A DNA stretch of 64,000 nucleotides from Tricholoma matsutake. Its lineage: Eukaryota; Basidiomycota; Agaricomycetes; Agaricales; Tricholomataceae. Below the pieces are notes generated by a model that was given only the letters and a program-made list of their open reading frames with translations, searched no databases and had not been told where the DNA came from. Positions 50,163 to 62,206 of this stretch are shown here, piece after piece. The DNA lies in assembly GCA_026075535.2 (NCBI GenBank), contig AP026539.1:7750001-7814000 (forward strand). Reading direction: 5' to 3'. Position 1 is the first letter of the stretch. The number at the start of each line of letters is the position of its first letter. The translations under genes and the position numbers were made by a program.

Positions 50163-52423
50163 CCAATGCTCCTTGACTTGTTACAACCATGATAAACAGT
50201 GGTAAACACCTCTGCTCAACGTTGCTCGCAACGTCAACACTTCATTTTATGTCCGATTTTCGATCGGATTTCACCATCACGAACGCTCTCGGCCACTCTA
50301 GGCATGGCCTGATTTGCTAAGAGATCCATCTATCCGATCCCCAGAGATGCCTCGGGCACTGTTTCTGACAGTGCCTGCAGGCTATTTGTCTCGTTCTCCT
50401 GGGCTTTGAGGATCCTGGCTAGGTGAGTTGTGTTGATGAAAGAGTAGTCTGGGTCCCTTTGGGGGCTTAGAGGGGGTGTGGGATGCCTGCTTCAACGCTC
50501 GCCCAAGTAGTCGCACTCATTTAGCTGGGGGAGGTCTGGCTTAGGAGGAGGGACATTCTCACTGGATCATTGGTCGGCTGGGAGGCTTCCAACCTCCATG
50601 CTCTGTGAGTCACTACTACTAGGGACATGCTACACTGACTACCTGTCCAGAATACACCGTCATTAAAAGGGGCCAGGTGACAGTGCCCCCTGGTGGCTAG
50701 GACAACGCTTATGTGGCCATTACTCACCACCAACTCTCCACCTCTGGCACTCACACCCTTGAGGTGTTCAGAACTGGGTTCATTCGTCCCTCCCAACCGG
50801 CAGCAGGATGTGCAGCCTGCCTGCCCCCTCAGAGCATCTGGAGGCTGTGTTGGGTGGACCTGAAAATGAGATAAGGGACCAACTGTTATCAATTCCACGC
50901 TACGTATCTTGACTTCTACTGTCATCTACTTTTGCTAAATCATCCTCAATGCCCTCTGCAAACTGTAGAGCGCGACCTCGACACCGGGCAGCGCACGGCG
51001 ACCCCCTCTTACACACAAATTTTGATGTTGCAGACTTCAACGACGACTACCTCCCAGAGTTCGGGCATGTCTCCTTGAGTGGATGGGACTCTGATGTGGC
51101 TAACCAGTTCCACAATCTTTGGGCGGAGGATGACTCCTCTGACCTGCCAAATGATGATGATGACTCTGCCACCGGCAGAGACGTCGAATTCATTCTGGGT
51201 CTCACCGAGCTAGCCTCGCAGGAGACAATAACCCGCTTCTTGGCATCACAAGTGATAGCCAATGAGGTGCATGATCTGACTCTTGAGCTTGGGCTCGAGG
51301 CCAACAACAACCAGGAGCTCGGCGATGCCAAGCTCCTCTATCCAGAGGGGCAGCAGGAGCAATCAGTGCTGCCCCTCCCCATATCACCGGGTTCATCTGC
51401 CATCCCAGAGTTGGTGGAGGATGAGCCTCCGTTGTCGAGAGATGAGAGAGTGGAAATAACAGCCGCCTCTCATGGGTTTCTACACCTACTGGAGGCTATG
51501 ACGATTTTCATTGGTACCGTCTGAGTATCTGCCATTCTGCTCACAGAGAGGAATGTATGGCATCAGATGGCCTGGGATCTATTCACGGCCACCTGGCGAT
51601 TGTCCAAGATGATGTTGGCAGAACTAGCAGCTGCCGCATTGCCTCTTGATCTTACGTCACCGGCAGCCTTTCAAGCTTCCTATGCCACAATGCAAGTTGC
51701 TCAGTCAGAGCTTCAGCCTGGGGAACCCTCATCCCCAGTATGGCACTGTTGTCCTCAAGGCCCTCGGAGACAGCAGCGCCGCAACCTGTAGGGGGGAACA
51801 CCCCTCCACAACCATGCCCACCAAACAATTGGTGGCCAAGATTGGGATAGCAACACTTCATCGCTACCCTCTACCTTCTCCCTGCTGTGGGGGGGACGTT
51901 GTCATCGAGTGCATGCACATGTCGGCATTTGCTCAAAGGGGGCTTGGCCCCCTGCCTACGGTAGTTCTGGTGAATAACCAGGTGAACAACCAGCTACCAC
52001 ATCTCTGTCACCCATGTGCAGGCACAGTGATGGTCCACCTCGTTTGTCCGGGGTGGTCAATCCTCATTGGCTGGGAGTAGGCAGTCAGTTATTCCTCCTG
52101 CAAGGGGGGATTTATGGTGAATTGACACCACTATGCCTGATCTGACTTCAGTCGGATATGTGGCTGGGGGACCAGTTTGCACCAGCGGACGATCTAATGG
52201 CTAGCTTCGGGAGGGGGGGCTCCCCCTCCAGATTATTGCCTTTCCTGGCTGAGAGGCCAATGTCTGTGGCAGTGCCTGCCTAAAGTGGCTAAAATGAGGA
52301 CTAGGGTGGGAGATGGGCTAGGGGAATGCATAGATATAGTAGTACCCAAGTTTGTACCCTGCTCCGCAGACTGCGATTGAGCCCCGCGTTATAAATTGTT
52401 GACCTAAAAATAAAAAAATAAAA
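50163..52423 (+). mobile_element. Element X copy C, complete (2,261 bp)
   Basis: The 13-bp duplication ATGAGAGGAGAAG (50150-50162 and 52424-52436) matches the uninterrupted LINE sequence at 56572-56584 in L1, which proves insertion into a LINE. The head starts CCAATGCTCCTTGACTTG. The tail is A-rich but interspersed with T (TAAAAATAAAAAAATAAAA). The hairpins GGCACTGT/ACAGTGCC and TCCGAT/ATCGGA are perfect here. The 3' region ends GTTATAAATTGTTGACC before the tail. Confidence 0.92.
50949..51791 (+). pseudogene. Element X ORF, copy C (type II)
   Basis: A frame of 281 codons starts at ATGCCCTCTGCAAAC and is broken only by TGA at 51522-51524. The N-terminal half differs from type I: basic start, then FGHVSLSGWDSDVANQFHNL, an acidic patch (DLPNDDDDSA) and LTELASQETITRFLASQV. 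The C-terminal half matches type I: SAIPELVEDEPPLSRDERVE, LHLLEAMTIFIGTV, MAWDLFTATWRLS and LDLTSPAAFQASY. Function is unknown. Conservation of length and frame between copies suggests that the protein was used by the element. Confidence 0.68.
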
Positions 52424-52436
52424 ATGAGAGGAGAAG

Positions 52437-54107
52437 TGAGTGAGAAATAGATCCTTCACTCTGTTTCCAGGTGTGTTTTCTTCCCCAAAGGGGTCGAATT
52501 CATCATCCAGTACAAGGGCCAGTGCTGTCGCAGATGCAACAGATGGGCCCTGTAGTGTGAGCGTGTTGAGCACATCGCCTCCCCAAAGACCTAGGTTGTG
52601 AGGGTGGGTAGTGCCAACATGTTTTGCTCCTAAGATGGCTCTTAGGGGGTGGGATGGGGCCAACAGGGGGGTTCTGAATGCCCCTCTGTCGACTAATCTG
52701 CGCAGTAACAGTTGCATAGGCAACAGTCCCGCGATACTTTTTAGTCCACTGATAGGGGTGGTATGGAATGCACCGAGGATCCAGCGTGCAGCGATCGACT
52801 GCACCTGGGCCAATGCTTTTATGACACCCTTGATGTGTGCGCCCTTGAAGTGCCAGAGTCTTAGTCCATACGTCATGATGGGTACAACGCATGATCTGTA
52901 TAGGAGGCATTTCTGCATGGGGGTTAGTCCTCTGACAGAATTGCCAAGCATTCCCATTGCCCTCGCTGTGGTGAGGGCTTTGGTGGCATAGAATTGTGTG
53001 TGCTCCTTGAAGGAGAGCTTGCGATCAAAAAAGAACCCAAGGTACCTCCAGGTAACCTTGGGTTTGAGAGGGGTGTTGCCCATGTACGGGGCAAATCCTA
53101 AGTCTATTGGTAGGGGAGTGAAGCTCCTTGACCTGGAGAAGTGGAAGATCTCTGACTTGTTGTGTTCCAGGACAAGTCCGAGGGATGTGAAGGCTTCAAA
53201 TATCCATCCATACGCCTTTTTGAAAAGGGGGAGATTGTCCTCCAACTGTGCAGAGTGGGCGATGAGTGTGCCATCGTCCACATAGGACATGAGATTGACA
53301 TCTCTGCTGACCTCGCTTCTCCTGAAGAGTTTCATAATGGGCATTAGGTATAATGCTGATAGGAGGCAGACCCTTGTCCCACCCCCACATCTGCTGCAAA
53401 GGAGCCAGATGAGAAGGTGTTCCATCTGTAGGTTGTTTTGTGACTGACAAGGTAGGAGCAGAAGAAATTCACTACTTGCACAGTGAACCCCGACCAGGAT
53501 ATGATCTCCAGCAAAACCTGGTGGTTTAGGGAGGGGAAGAACTGAGGGATGTCAAACGCAACAACGCTCATTTTGAGACCTTGGGCCCAACCTGCCCTGA
53601 CGAGATGGGTGAGGTAGATTCCTGTGTCCTCTGTGGAATGCTGGGCAATGCCTACAAACTGATTTTGCTCGAAGGCTTCGTGGGCTACTCCATCAAACTG
53701 AAGCTGTCTAGACAGCATCTTCTCGACCAGTTTTCCCAGAGTGTTCAGCAGCACAATTGGCCTGAACAACTTTGGAGTGGAATAGTTAGGTTTCCCTGGT
53801 TTTGGGATGATAACCGACAGGGATTCCTTGAAGTGTGCTGGCCAATGGCCAGCAGTGATGCATGCCTCTGCGATGTGGGTGATGAGACCTGCCACCTCAG
53901 GGTTGCTACACCAGTGTTTAGGTGCAACCATGTAACATGATCGGGACCTGGTGTGGATCAGGAAGAACACGCACTGAGCGCTTCTTTCATTTCCATGACG
54001 GAGAATGGGATCCAGGCCCTTTCAGGCACAGGGTCCAGATTGTCTAGAATGCTCAGATCAACTACTCAATCTGAAGCAGTGTTATATGAGCCATCAAGGG
54101 CAGCCCA
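52437..54107 (-). pseudogene. LINE copy L2, RT part
   Basis: Minus-strand RT continues from X-C. The frame 53970-53344 encodes HFKESLSVIIPKPGKPNY, VVAFDIPQFFPSLNHQ and VGVGQGSA. The frame 53425-52301 encodes the palm LMSYVDDGTLIAHS, the thumb (TWRYLGFFFDRKLSF) and the RT-RNase H linker. A small deletion near 53350-53390 disrupts the stretch before the palm. The copy stops at 54107 where X-D begins. The endonuclease and ORF1 of this copy are not in the window. Confidence 0.9.
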
Positions 54108-55069
54108 TCAACGCTCCTTGACTTGTTACAACCACCATAAACAGTGGTAAACATTCCTGCTTGACGTTGGTAGCAACGTCGAGACTACAATTTCAGTCCG
54201 ATTTTCGATCGGACTTCACCATCACGAATGCTCTCGGCATCTCCAGGCATAGCCTGATTTGCTAAGGGATCCATCCATCCGATCTCCAGGGATGCCTTGG
54301 GCACTGTTTCTGACAGTGTCTGCTATTCGTCTTGTTCTCCTGGGCTTCGAGGATTCTGGCTAGGTGAGTGTTGTCAATGAAAGAGCAGTCTGGGTCCCTT
54401 TGGGGTCTCAGAGTGGGTGTGGGATGCCTACTTCAACGCTTGCCCAAGTTGTCGCATTCGTTTAGTTGGGGGAGGTCTGGCTTAGGAGGAGGGACATTCT
54501 CACTGGACTGCTGGTCGTCTGGGAGGCTTCCAGCCTCCATGCTCTGTGAGTTTCTACTACTAGAGACATGCTACACTGACTACCCATTGGAATACACCAT
54601 CGTTAAAAGGGGCCGGGCGATGGTGTCCCCTGGTGGCTAGGTTTAAGTGCCCGCCAAAGTGTGATAGCACACTTTGGGCAGCGCTTATAAATACTTTGGT
54701 GGCCACTTTTCACCACCATTTCTCTACCTCTGGTGCTCACTCTTCTAGTGTGTCATGACCCAGGTTCAATCCTCTCCCACCAGGCAGCAGGGTATGTGGC
54801 TTGCTTGCCCCCTTGGAGCATTTGGAGGTTGTATCGGGTGGATCCAGAACTGAGATAAGGGACCATCTGTTATCGATGCCATGCTACGTATCTTGATTTC
54901 TACCATCACCTACTAGCACTCACTCGCTCTCAATGCCCAAATGGCACACCAGAGCCCAACCACCGCGCTGGGGTCTACACAACCCCTCCCTGACTACAGG
55001 CGACATCCATGACGATGACGTCCAAGACTACGACACCCAGTACGATCAAGACGATCTGGATGTAGCTAC
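54108..55069 (+). mobile_element. Element X copy D, 5' part (head and start of ORF)
   Basis: The X head begins within LINE L2 at about 54108 (TCAACGCTCCTTGACTTG). Its hairpins are conserved: GACGTTG/CAACGTC, AGTCCGAT/ATCGGACT and GGCACTGT/ACAGTGTC. A copy-specific insertion near 54640-54690 contains the perfect palindrome CCAAAGTGTG/CACACTTTGG. The ORF starts at 54933 and runs to 55069, where LINE L1 is inserted (duplication TGGATGTAGCTAC). It resumes at 61534. Confidence 0.9.
54933..55069 (+). pseudogene. Element X ORF, copy D (type I), first part
   Basis: The frame starts ATGCCCAAATGG, like copy B, and reads MPKWHTRAQPPRWGLHNPSL, then DDDVQDYDTQYDQDDLDVAT. It is free of stops up to the LINE insertion. 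The Gln in YDQDD corresponds to the TGA in copy B. The second part, at 61534-62206, continues ALKAVRDLWAGEDLSDPEDD. Confidence 0.7.
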
Positions 55070-55086
55070 TTTTTTTTTTTTTTTTT

Positions 55087-55610
55087 GGGTCAGAAGTTTA
55101 TAACGCGGCGCCCGATCGCAGTCCGCGGTAGAGACATACAGACAGAGTACACTACGCCCAGCCCAAGTCCTCCTCCTGCTGATCTCCGCACCAACCACCT
55201 GGATAGCTGCAATGACCACTAAGGGGGCCCCCTTTATTGAGTAAACGGACTTGCCAGTGGTGGCATACCGACAACCCGAGCTTGATGATGTCGTGTTCCC
55301 CGAATCCCTACGGGTATGAGTGCAAGATTTAGGGGAAACTGCCGCCCCGATGTGAGCCTTTCAGCTCGGAAAGGAGGGCGTAACCGACTCGCTTGTCGCA
55401 ACGCACAACCGACAGAGGATCTGGAAGCGCTCAGGCACCTCCCCGAACCGGTACCTAGTTTCGTGTCCCCCCTCCCTGACAGTCGCTCCTGAGCACGGGT
55501 GGGCCCCCTTTATGAGGGTTAACGGACTCGTCTGGCGCCCTGCGGCCACCCCGACATACCGATAACACTAGCCAGAACCAGACGGGGGTCATACGCCCTG
55601 CGTGCACAAC
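55087..55610 (-). other. LINE L1 3' untranslated region
   Basis: About 524 bp between the ORF2 stop and the poly(A). No coding frame. The last 40 or so nucleotides before the A tract, CGCGGACTGCGATCG to TTATAAACTTCTGACCC, are nearly the same as those of element X copies A, B, C and E. This is the likely recognition site for the LINE reverse transcriptase. Confidence 0.8.
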
Positions 55611-58600
55611 CTATCCTGGATCCCACGCAAGTGAGTTGAATGACCCTAAAATTGGGTTATTGTCCATGAATTCATGGAAGCTTTCGACGGAGTCTGGGCT
55701 TGCACGAGTTTCCTTGCGATCCACCTTGGGGCAGACGCGTAGTAAGTGGTCCCGAGTTTGTATCTCAGGACCAAGGCACCAGCATTGGTATTCCCCGTCG
55801 AGGGATAAGCGTTGACGATACTCCCCTATAGGAGCATGGCCAGTAATCATACGAGTTGAACGGGAAGTCAACAAAGTATTGCTCCCCATAACTTTCAGCC
55901 AAGGCCCACCTTTGTGAGTCGAGGGTAATACCGGTTTTCCACCCACTCCTTTGAGTTGGTAGAAGTGCCGACCACGATACGCCGGGTCTGAGAACCGGGT
56001 GTGCCAATCCTTGCAAACGGCCTTTTCAACCTGGTTTTTAAGGTAGTCTAAAGATGTCCGTGGGTGTCTGCCCACAGAGATCTTGGTAGATGTAGCTACA
56101 TCGTGAGCCATCTTGTGAACGTTCCACTCGAATTTCGAGGGGACATGCCAGAATGTAACGTTCCTCTCCTCGTCTCCGGCTAGCCAGGGACGAAGGGAGC
56201 AACAAGCGTCCAGGGCGAAGATTTGCCCAGAGCGTGGTTTTGGATCGATTAGGGACTCAATGCCCATGGTAGAATCCGAGAAGATCACCAACTTTTTGCA
56301 TCCTCTGCTGCACGCAGCCAAGACGCCTAGTTGGAGAGCGAAGAGTTCGACTTCCGGGGGGGTTCTCCTCCCAGAGGCTGAGACAACGCGATCGACCTGC
56401 TCTCCCTGTCCGAAGACCAGAGCGCAGGCGACGGCTTGGAATTTAGAATCAGTGGGCACTGAAGCATCCACAGCAATGACCAGAGTGTTATCCTCTACCT
56501 GGGCGGAGGCCCAGGCCTTGTCGAGGTCACTCCTGTAAGAGTTCCTCACTCCATCCTCTTTAGAGGTGAGGCGATGAGAGGAGAAGCGAGTGGGGAATAG
56601 ATCCTTCACTCTGTTTCCGGGTGTGTTTTCTTCCCCAAAGGGGTCGAATTCATCGCCTGGTACAAGGGCCAACGCTGCAGCCAAGGCGACAGATGGACCT
56701 TGCAGGTTGAGTGTGTCGAGCACGTTCCCTCCCCAGAGACCTAGCTCATGAGTGTGGGTGGTGCCGACATGATTGGGCCCTAAGCTCGCTCTCAGGGGGT
56801 GTGATGGAGCCAATAGGGGGGTTCTAAATACCCCCCTGTCGACTAAACGACGCAGTAACAGCTGCATAGGCAGCAGTCCAGCGATACTTTCCAGGCCCCC
56901 GATTGGGGTGGTTCTGAATGCACCGAGGATCCAACGTGCAGCAATGGACTGCACTTGGGCCAACGTTTTGATCACACCTTTGACGCGAGCGCCTTTGAAG
57001 TGCCATAATCTGAGTCCGTATGTCATGATAGGTATGACACACGAACGGTACAGGAGGCATTTCTGCATAGGGGTTAACCCTCTTACAGAATTGCCGAGCA
57101 TTCCCATTGCCCTTGCCATGGTAAGGGCTTTGGTGGAGTAGAACCGCGTATGCTCCTTGAAGGAGAGCTTGTGATCGAAGAAGAATCCGAGGTACCTCCA
57201 GGTGACCTTGGGCTTGAGGGGGGTGTTGCCCGTGTAGGGAGCAAAGCCAAGATCGATGGGTAGGGGAGTGAATCTCCTTGCCCTTGAGAAGTGAAATATT
57301 TCGGACTTGTCGTGTTCGAGGACAAGCCCAAGGGAGGTGAATGCCTGGAAGATCCAGCCATACGCTTTTTTAAGAAGGGGGAGATTATCCTCCAACTGTG
57401 GAGAGCAGGCGATGAGGGTACCATCGTCCACATACGACATGAGGTCGACATCTCTGCCAACTTCGCTCCTTCTGAAGAGCTTCATGATGGGTGTCAAATA
57501 TAACGCCGACAAGACAGGGGACAGGGCAGAGCCTTGACCCACTCCCACATCGGCTGCAAAGGAGCCAGATGAGAAGGCGTTCCATTTGTAGGTCGTCTTG
57601 CGACCGACTAGATATGAACGGAAGAAGTTCACTACTTGCACAGGGAACCCCGACTGAGAGATGATTTCCAACAGAACCTGGTGGTTCAAGGAGGGGAAGA
57701 ACTGAGCGATGTCAAAAGCGACAACACTCGTTTTGAGCCCCTTGGCCCATCCTGCTCTGACCAGGTGGGTGAGGTAGATTCCTGCATCCTCAGTGGAACG
57801 CTGGGCGACACCTCCGAACTGATTTTGCTCGAAGGCCTCGTGTGCGACCCCGTTGAACTGAAGTCGTCTAGACAACATCTTCTCGACCAGTTTGCCCAGA
57901 GTGTTCAGTAGCACGATAGGCCTGAACGACTTTGGAGTGGAGTAGTTCGGTTTCCCCGGCTTCGGGATAATGACCGACAGGGATTCCTTAAAGTGAGCTG
58001 GCCAGTGGCCAGTGGTGATGCACGCCTCAGCAATGCGGGTGATGAGCCCTGCCACTTCTGGGTTGCTACACCAGTGTTTTAGGTGCGACCACGTAACATG
58101 ATCGGGACCTGGAGCGGAATGGGAAGAACACGTGTTTAGCGCTTCTTTCATTTCCGTGACGGAGAACGGGATCCAGGCCCTTTCAGGCACTGGATCGAGT
58201 TCATCAAGAATGCTCAGATCGACTACTCAATCGGAGGCAGCGTTGTAGGACCCATCAAGGGCAGCCCAGAGGGAATCCAGATCATTGCAGGGTTCTCCCC
58301 GATAGGAGATAGCCTCATACGATGGAAGGTTACGTTGGCGAGTCCAGGACATCAGATCCCAGGGTTGTCTATTCATCGTAGCCACTTCTTGGATACGGTC
58401 ATCGAAAAAGTCACGCTTTGCTTGTCGCATGACTCTCCTATAATGCTTCCAGTCCTCCCCGTCTCGGGAGGCCCTGTACGCATCTAGGGCGCCACTGCAT
58501 TCGTCTGTCCACCAACCTTTGGACAACTTGCCGAGGCGAGATTCCTTGGCATGGTTTTCCCATGCCTTGTTTAAAATCGTTGATATCGCCGAAACGACAT

Positions 58601-59480
58601 CATCGATTTCTGCCAAAGTTTTTCCGTGCCAGTTTAGCCACGGGTTTAGAGCGGAGGAGACAGCATCACGATATGATGCTTCCTCCTCAGATCCTTTTTT
58701 GATGGACCACTTGGTAACCGGAACCAGGGATCCCGGGCCAGGCAGCACTAACGTCAGAGGGGCGTGGTCAGACGTCCCCCTGGCTTCAGGTACAATCTCA
58801 CAGTACAATACAAATCTAAGATCTGTAGGTACAAACATCAGGTCGATCACCGTGGGGTGAAGGCCCTGTTGAGGGGGGAAGTGGGTAGGGCCCTCCACTA
58901 CTGGTAGAGCTCTAGTCAGGCCTAGTGCCGTAGCCGTTTCCACTAAGTGGTCAGCATGAATTGAGTGCTCAGGCCCCTGGGGATCCCAGGATGCGTGTCT
59001 CACGTTGAAATCGCTGCACATGAAGTGTAAGTGTGGGATCGTCATGACGTTCTCAAATAGGAGCGTGATGGCAGAGTGTTGGCTATCCGAGTAGATGTTA
59101 GCGAGTAGCATGACATCCTCCCCTATTCCCAATGAGAACAGAAGGATGTCACGATTGTCGATTAGGTCTCGTCTGAGACCTGGTCTTAAGTTAGCGATGC
59201 TGTTCGCAAAGTAGACAGCAACGCGTGGGGGGGAATCAATACCCGAGGGGCGCACTAACGTTCCCCAGTTTGGGCTCATTGGTGCGCCTATAACTTCCTC
59301 CCCTTCCCTGTTGTGGGCAGAAGGGGCATGTCTTATCAGTCACCAAGGCGGCTCTTGGATGAAAAGCAAATCGTAATCATCTACGAAATCGGCCAGTAAA
59401 GAGTCCATGTACCCCCAATTACGGTTAACATTTTGACTAAATATGCATAGCTGTGGGGTAGATCTAAGTCTGTCCCTCAT
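55611..59480 (-). pseudogene. LINE L1 ORF2: endonuclease, RT, RNase H (two TGA codons)
   Basis: One frame of 1,290 codons starts at the ATG at 59480, directly after the ORF1 TAA. It holds an APE-type endonuclease (LLFIQEPPW, FMCSDFNVRHASWDP, GTSDHAPLTL), then RT (VIIPKPGKPNY, FDIAQFFPSLNHQ, GVGQGSALSPVL, LMSYVDDGTLIA) with an intact catalytic VDD. RNase H follows (LVIAVDASVPTDSKF, VELFALQLGVLAA, LVIFSDSTMGIES, MAHDVA), then a C-terminal Cys motif (CWCLGPEIQTRDHLLRVC). In-frame TGA codons lie at 59340-59342 and 58227-58229, both fitting CGA ancestors. Otherwise it is full length for the family. It would nick the target and copy RNA from the free 3' end. Confidence 0.93.
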
Positions 59481-61511
59481 TTACGTTCGGCCACCGCGTC
59501 CTGCGGGATGGTGAGTAGGAGGAGAGCGAGAGTTGCGTCTCGCACTCACCTCGTCATAGCGAGCTTTGATCCAATCATGGTCAAAGCGATGTCGCCAGAA
59601 ATTGCATCGACAATCGTCAGATGCATGGTTTTTCCGGCAGTTTATGCACCTAGCCGGGTGAGGACAGGCTACCCCCTCTGGGGTAGCTGGAATGGGAGGG
59701 TTCGCCTTGGCGTTTCCCTTACAACACCCTGCAAGGGCACGATGGTGCTCCTTGCGGTGTGGGCCTGCACAGATCGGGCATTTGGTCTGTGGAGCTCTGC
59801 ATGCCGGGGTGTGGTGACCCCACTTCCAGCATCGTTGGCAAAGAGGCAAGCCAGGGTTCGCCCTGGCTGCCCTAACATAAGCGACGTAGCGCCCAAATTG
59901 GATGCCTCGACCGATGAGAGCCTTGGCTCGTGCACCACTGACTGAGTCAGCGATGTTAAGGTATACTGTGCACGTATCCGACATCTTCGAATCGCGTACT
60001 ACACGAGGGGGGACTTGGAGCACTGTGAGGTCCGAAATGCCGGACTTTCCCAAGTGTGCAATGACGACGTCAGGCGTTAGAGCCTTGTCGTTGGCAATAA
60101 ACGGCACGTCGACCAGCTTTAGGTACGATGTGGAGGTGGGTAGCGCTGCATCTACTTGCAACGCAAAAGGGAATGCCTTGTGGGCAGCCTCCTTGAAACA
60201 ATGAAGGTCCTCCTCAGAGGCCACGACGTCTGTAGCTACTGATACATTACCAGCATGCATGGATGTGGACTGGGCCACCAGTTTGGAGTGGTGCAATCCG
60301 AGAGTGACCCGGACATGGTCCAGGAAGTCAGCGGGGTTCGTCTCCGCCCCGAGGGGGGGACGAACGTGAACCAGGACCTGTCGTCTCGACGGTCCATGGA
60401 CAGTAGGTGAAGGTTTTGCAGCCTTCGGTTTGGAGGGGCCAATGTGCTGCTGTATGTCAGCCAGCTTGTCGGTTGGAAGTTCAGGGAAGGCCTTGGCTAA
60501 GCGCACAAGGCCATCCATGGATGTGTTAGGTGTTCGCCCCCCAGGGAAGCGAGCCACCTGAGCAAAGGTCCCCCTGCCCGAGGGCCTGGTGGACCAGTTC
60601 ATGGGGGGAGGCGGTCCTCGACCCCATGATGAAGAAACTCCCCCTGCTGGGGGTTTAGGAAGAGGTCGAGCCCCTTTCGGGCCTCGAGTCCTCGCTGATT
60701 TGTGAGGGGGGGGGCGCTGCCCATCCCATCCCTCCAGATAGTCCACATTGGGATTATTGGTGACAGTGCCCGACCTAGATCGTTTACTGCCCCCTGCCAT
60801 TCTGTCTATAGCTTCCCGGAGCATAGCGCTCCCCGAGTCGCGATCGATACCAGCCTCGGCAGCTGCTACCAGCACCGAGCCCAGTCGTTCTGCAATGAGC
60901 TGCCGATCTTCAGCAGTTGGTCGTCTGGATCCCGTCCTGTTAAGAACCACTCAGAATCCGTCAGCGTACTCTCCCAGGTCTTTGGCAAAGGTCTGGGGCC
61001 CACTCCAGTCATCGCTAGCCATCTCCGTGTCCTGAATGACGTGGGAGGAGAGATTATTGGCCACTTCATCAGCCCACGAAGCGGGTGTAGAAGGGGTAGC
61101 CGGAGGTGCGGGAGACGCCATTGCGTCTCTGGAAGATAGCGCTGGCACGCTGAAACACTGTGCTCGCAGAGTGACGATGCCCGCCCCATAGGGGGAGGGG
61201 GTTGGAGAGCCTCTTTGGGTCCTGTGAGGGCCCACTGAGGGTGCTTTCTGTGTGGATCTGCGGCTCGAAGAGAGCCGCAGGGAATCAATTGGGTCGTCGC
61301 CAGGAGTTCTGGGCGTACCGGATCTAGAAGGTCTCCCCTCATCCATCACCTCGCCCAATCTCCCCCCTCTTCTGGAAAATGAATCTGACATGCGTTGGTA
61401 AGATGCTGGTGATACCGGATCGCTGAGATCGAGGACGGATTGAGCTACAAAAGTTGAAAACGGTGTTGACGAAAATTTTTTGTGGCTGTGCACGTCGCGG
61501 TAGGAAGACAA
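59481..61511 (-). pseudogene. LINE L1 ORF1 (gag-like, zinc knuckles; one TGA)
   Basis: A frame of 677 codons, stop included, from 61511 (the first ATG could instead be at 61381, MSDSFSRRG). It is interrupted only by TGA at 60951-60953. The N-terminal third is Ser/Pro/Arg-rich, the middle is folded-looking (KLVDVPFIANDKALTPDVVI, YLNIADSVSG). The end has three Cys-rich knuckles: CQRCWKWGHHTPAC, CPICAGPHRKEHH and CINCRKNHASDDC. It is the nucleic-acid chaperone and RNA-binding partner of ORF2. It stops with TAA immediately before the ORF2 ATG in the same frame, so ORF2 is probably reached by termination-reinitiation. Confidence 0.88.
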
Positions 61512-61533
61512 GAAGCGATGTGGATGTAGCTAC

Positions 61534-62206
61534 TGCCCTAAAGGCAGTTAGAGATCTATGGGCTGGAGAAGACCTCTCCGACCCTGAGGATGACGAGGAC
61601 TCTCTTGCTATGCAAGAGGCCCTCAATTACGCCGAGAGCAGCCCCAAGCTTGCCTTGAGGCAAGCGATAGACCGTGTGCTGTGGGTGCAGGACATCCATG
61701 TTGCACATAAATGATGGACTCGCAGTCTCAAACACGAGGATATGTATATACAGGAGCTCGGCATGGCTGAGCTCTTCTATCCGGAGGCATCCCCTGCCCC
61801 ATTACCGCCTTTGCCCCCCATCCCTGAGTTGGTGGAGGACAAAGTGCTGCTATCTGTGAATGAGAGGTTGGAAATCGAAGCCACCTCTCATGCCATGCTA
61901 CACCAACTGGACACGATGACCATGTTTATTGGTACCGTCCATACATCTGCTGTTCCCCCTGCAGAGAGGAACACATGGCACCAAATGGCCTGGGAGTTAT
62001 TCACGACCACCTGGCGACTGTCTGAGACAATGTCGGCAGAACTAGCAGCCGCTCTGCCACCTCTCGATCTCACGTCTCCGGCAGCCTTCCGGGCTTCCTA
62101 TGTGGCGATGCACACTGCTCAATCAGAGCCTCAATCTGGGGAACCCTCATCCCCAGCATGGCGCCATCGTCCTCGAGGTCCTGGTGGACAGCAGCGCCAC
62201 AACTAG
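61534..62206 (+). pseudogene. Element X ORF, copy D (type I), second part
   Basis: The frame reads LSDPEDDEDSLAMQEALNYA and ALRQAIDRVLWVQDIHVAHK, then a TGA at about 61711-61713, then PEASPAPLPPLPPIPELVED, LHQLDTMTMFIGTVHTSA, MAWELFTTTWRLSETMSAE and LDLTSPAAFRASY to the stop at 62206. In copy B the TGA position reads CAA (Gln, HKQLTRS), which again fits a CGA ancestor decayed in two ways. The product would be the same length as copy B. Confidence 0.68.

Larger units (their letters stand above)
55070..61520 (-). mobile_element. LINE L1: near-complete Tad-like non-LTR retrotransposon (6,451 bp)
   Basis: Minus-strand element with 17-nt poly(A) (55070-55086 as T on the plus strand), a 3' untranslated region (55087-55610), ORF2 (59480-55611) and ORF1 (61511-59481). 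It is flanked by the 13-bp duplication TGGATGTAGCTAC (55057-55069 and 61521-61533). ORF1 with zinc knuckles, an APE-type endonuclease, RT and a C-terminal RNase H is the layout of fungal Tad-group LINEs. Three in-frame TGA codons inactivate it, but there are no frameshifts. The 3' end (minus-strand GGACTGCGATCG, GTTATAAA, GACCC then A) matches the tail of element X. Confidence 0.95.
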
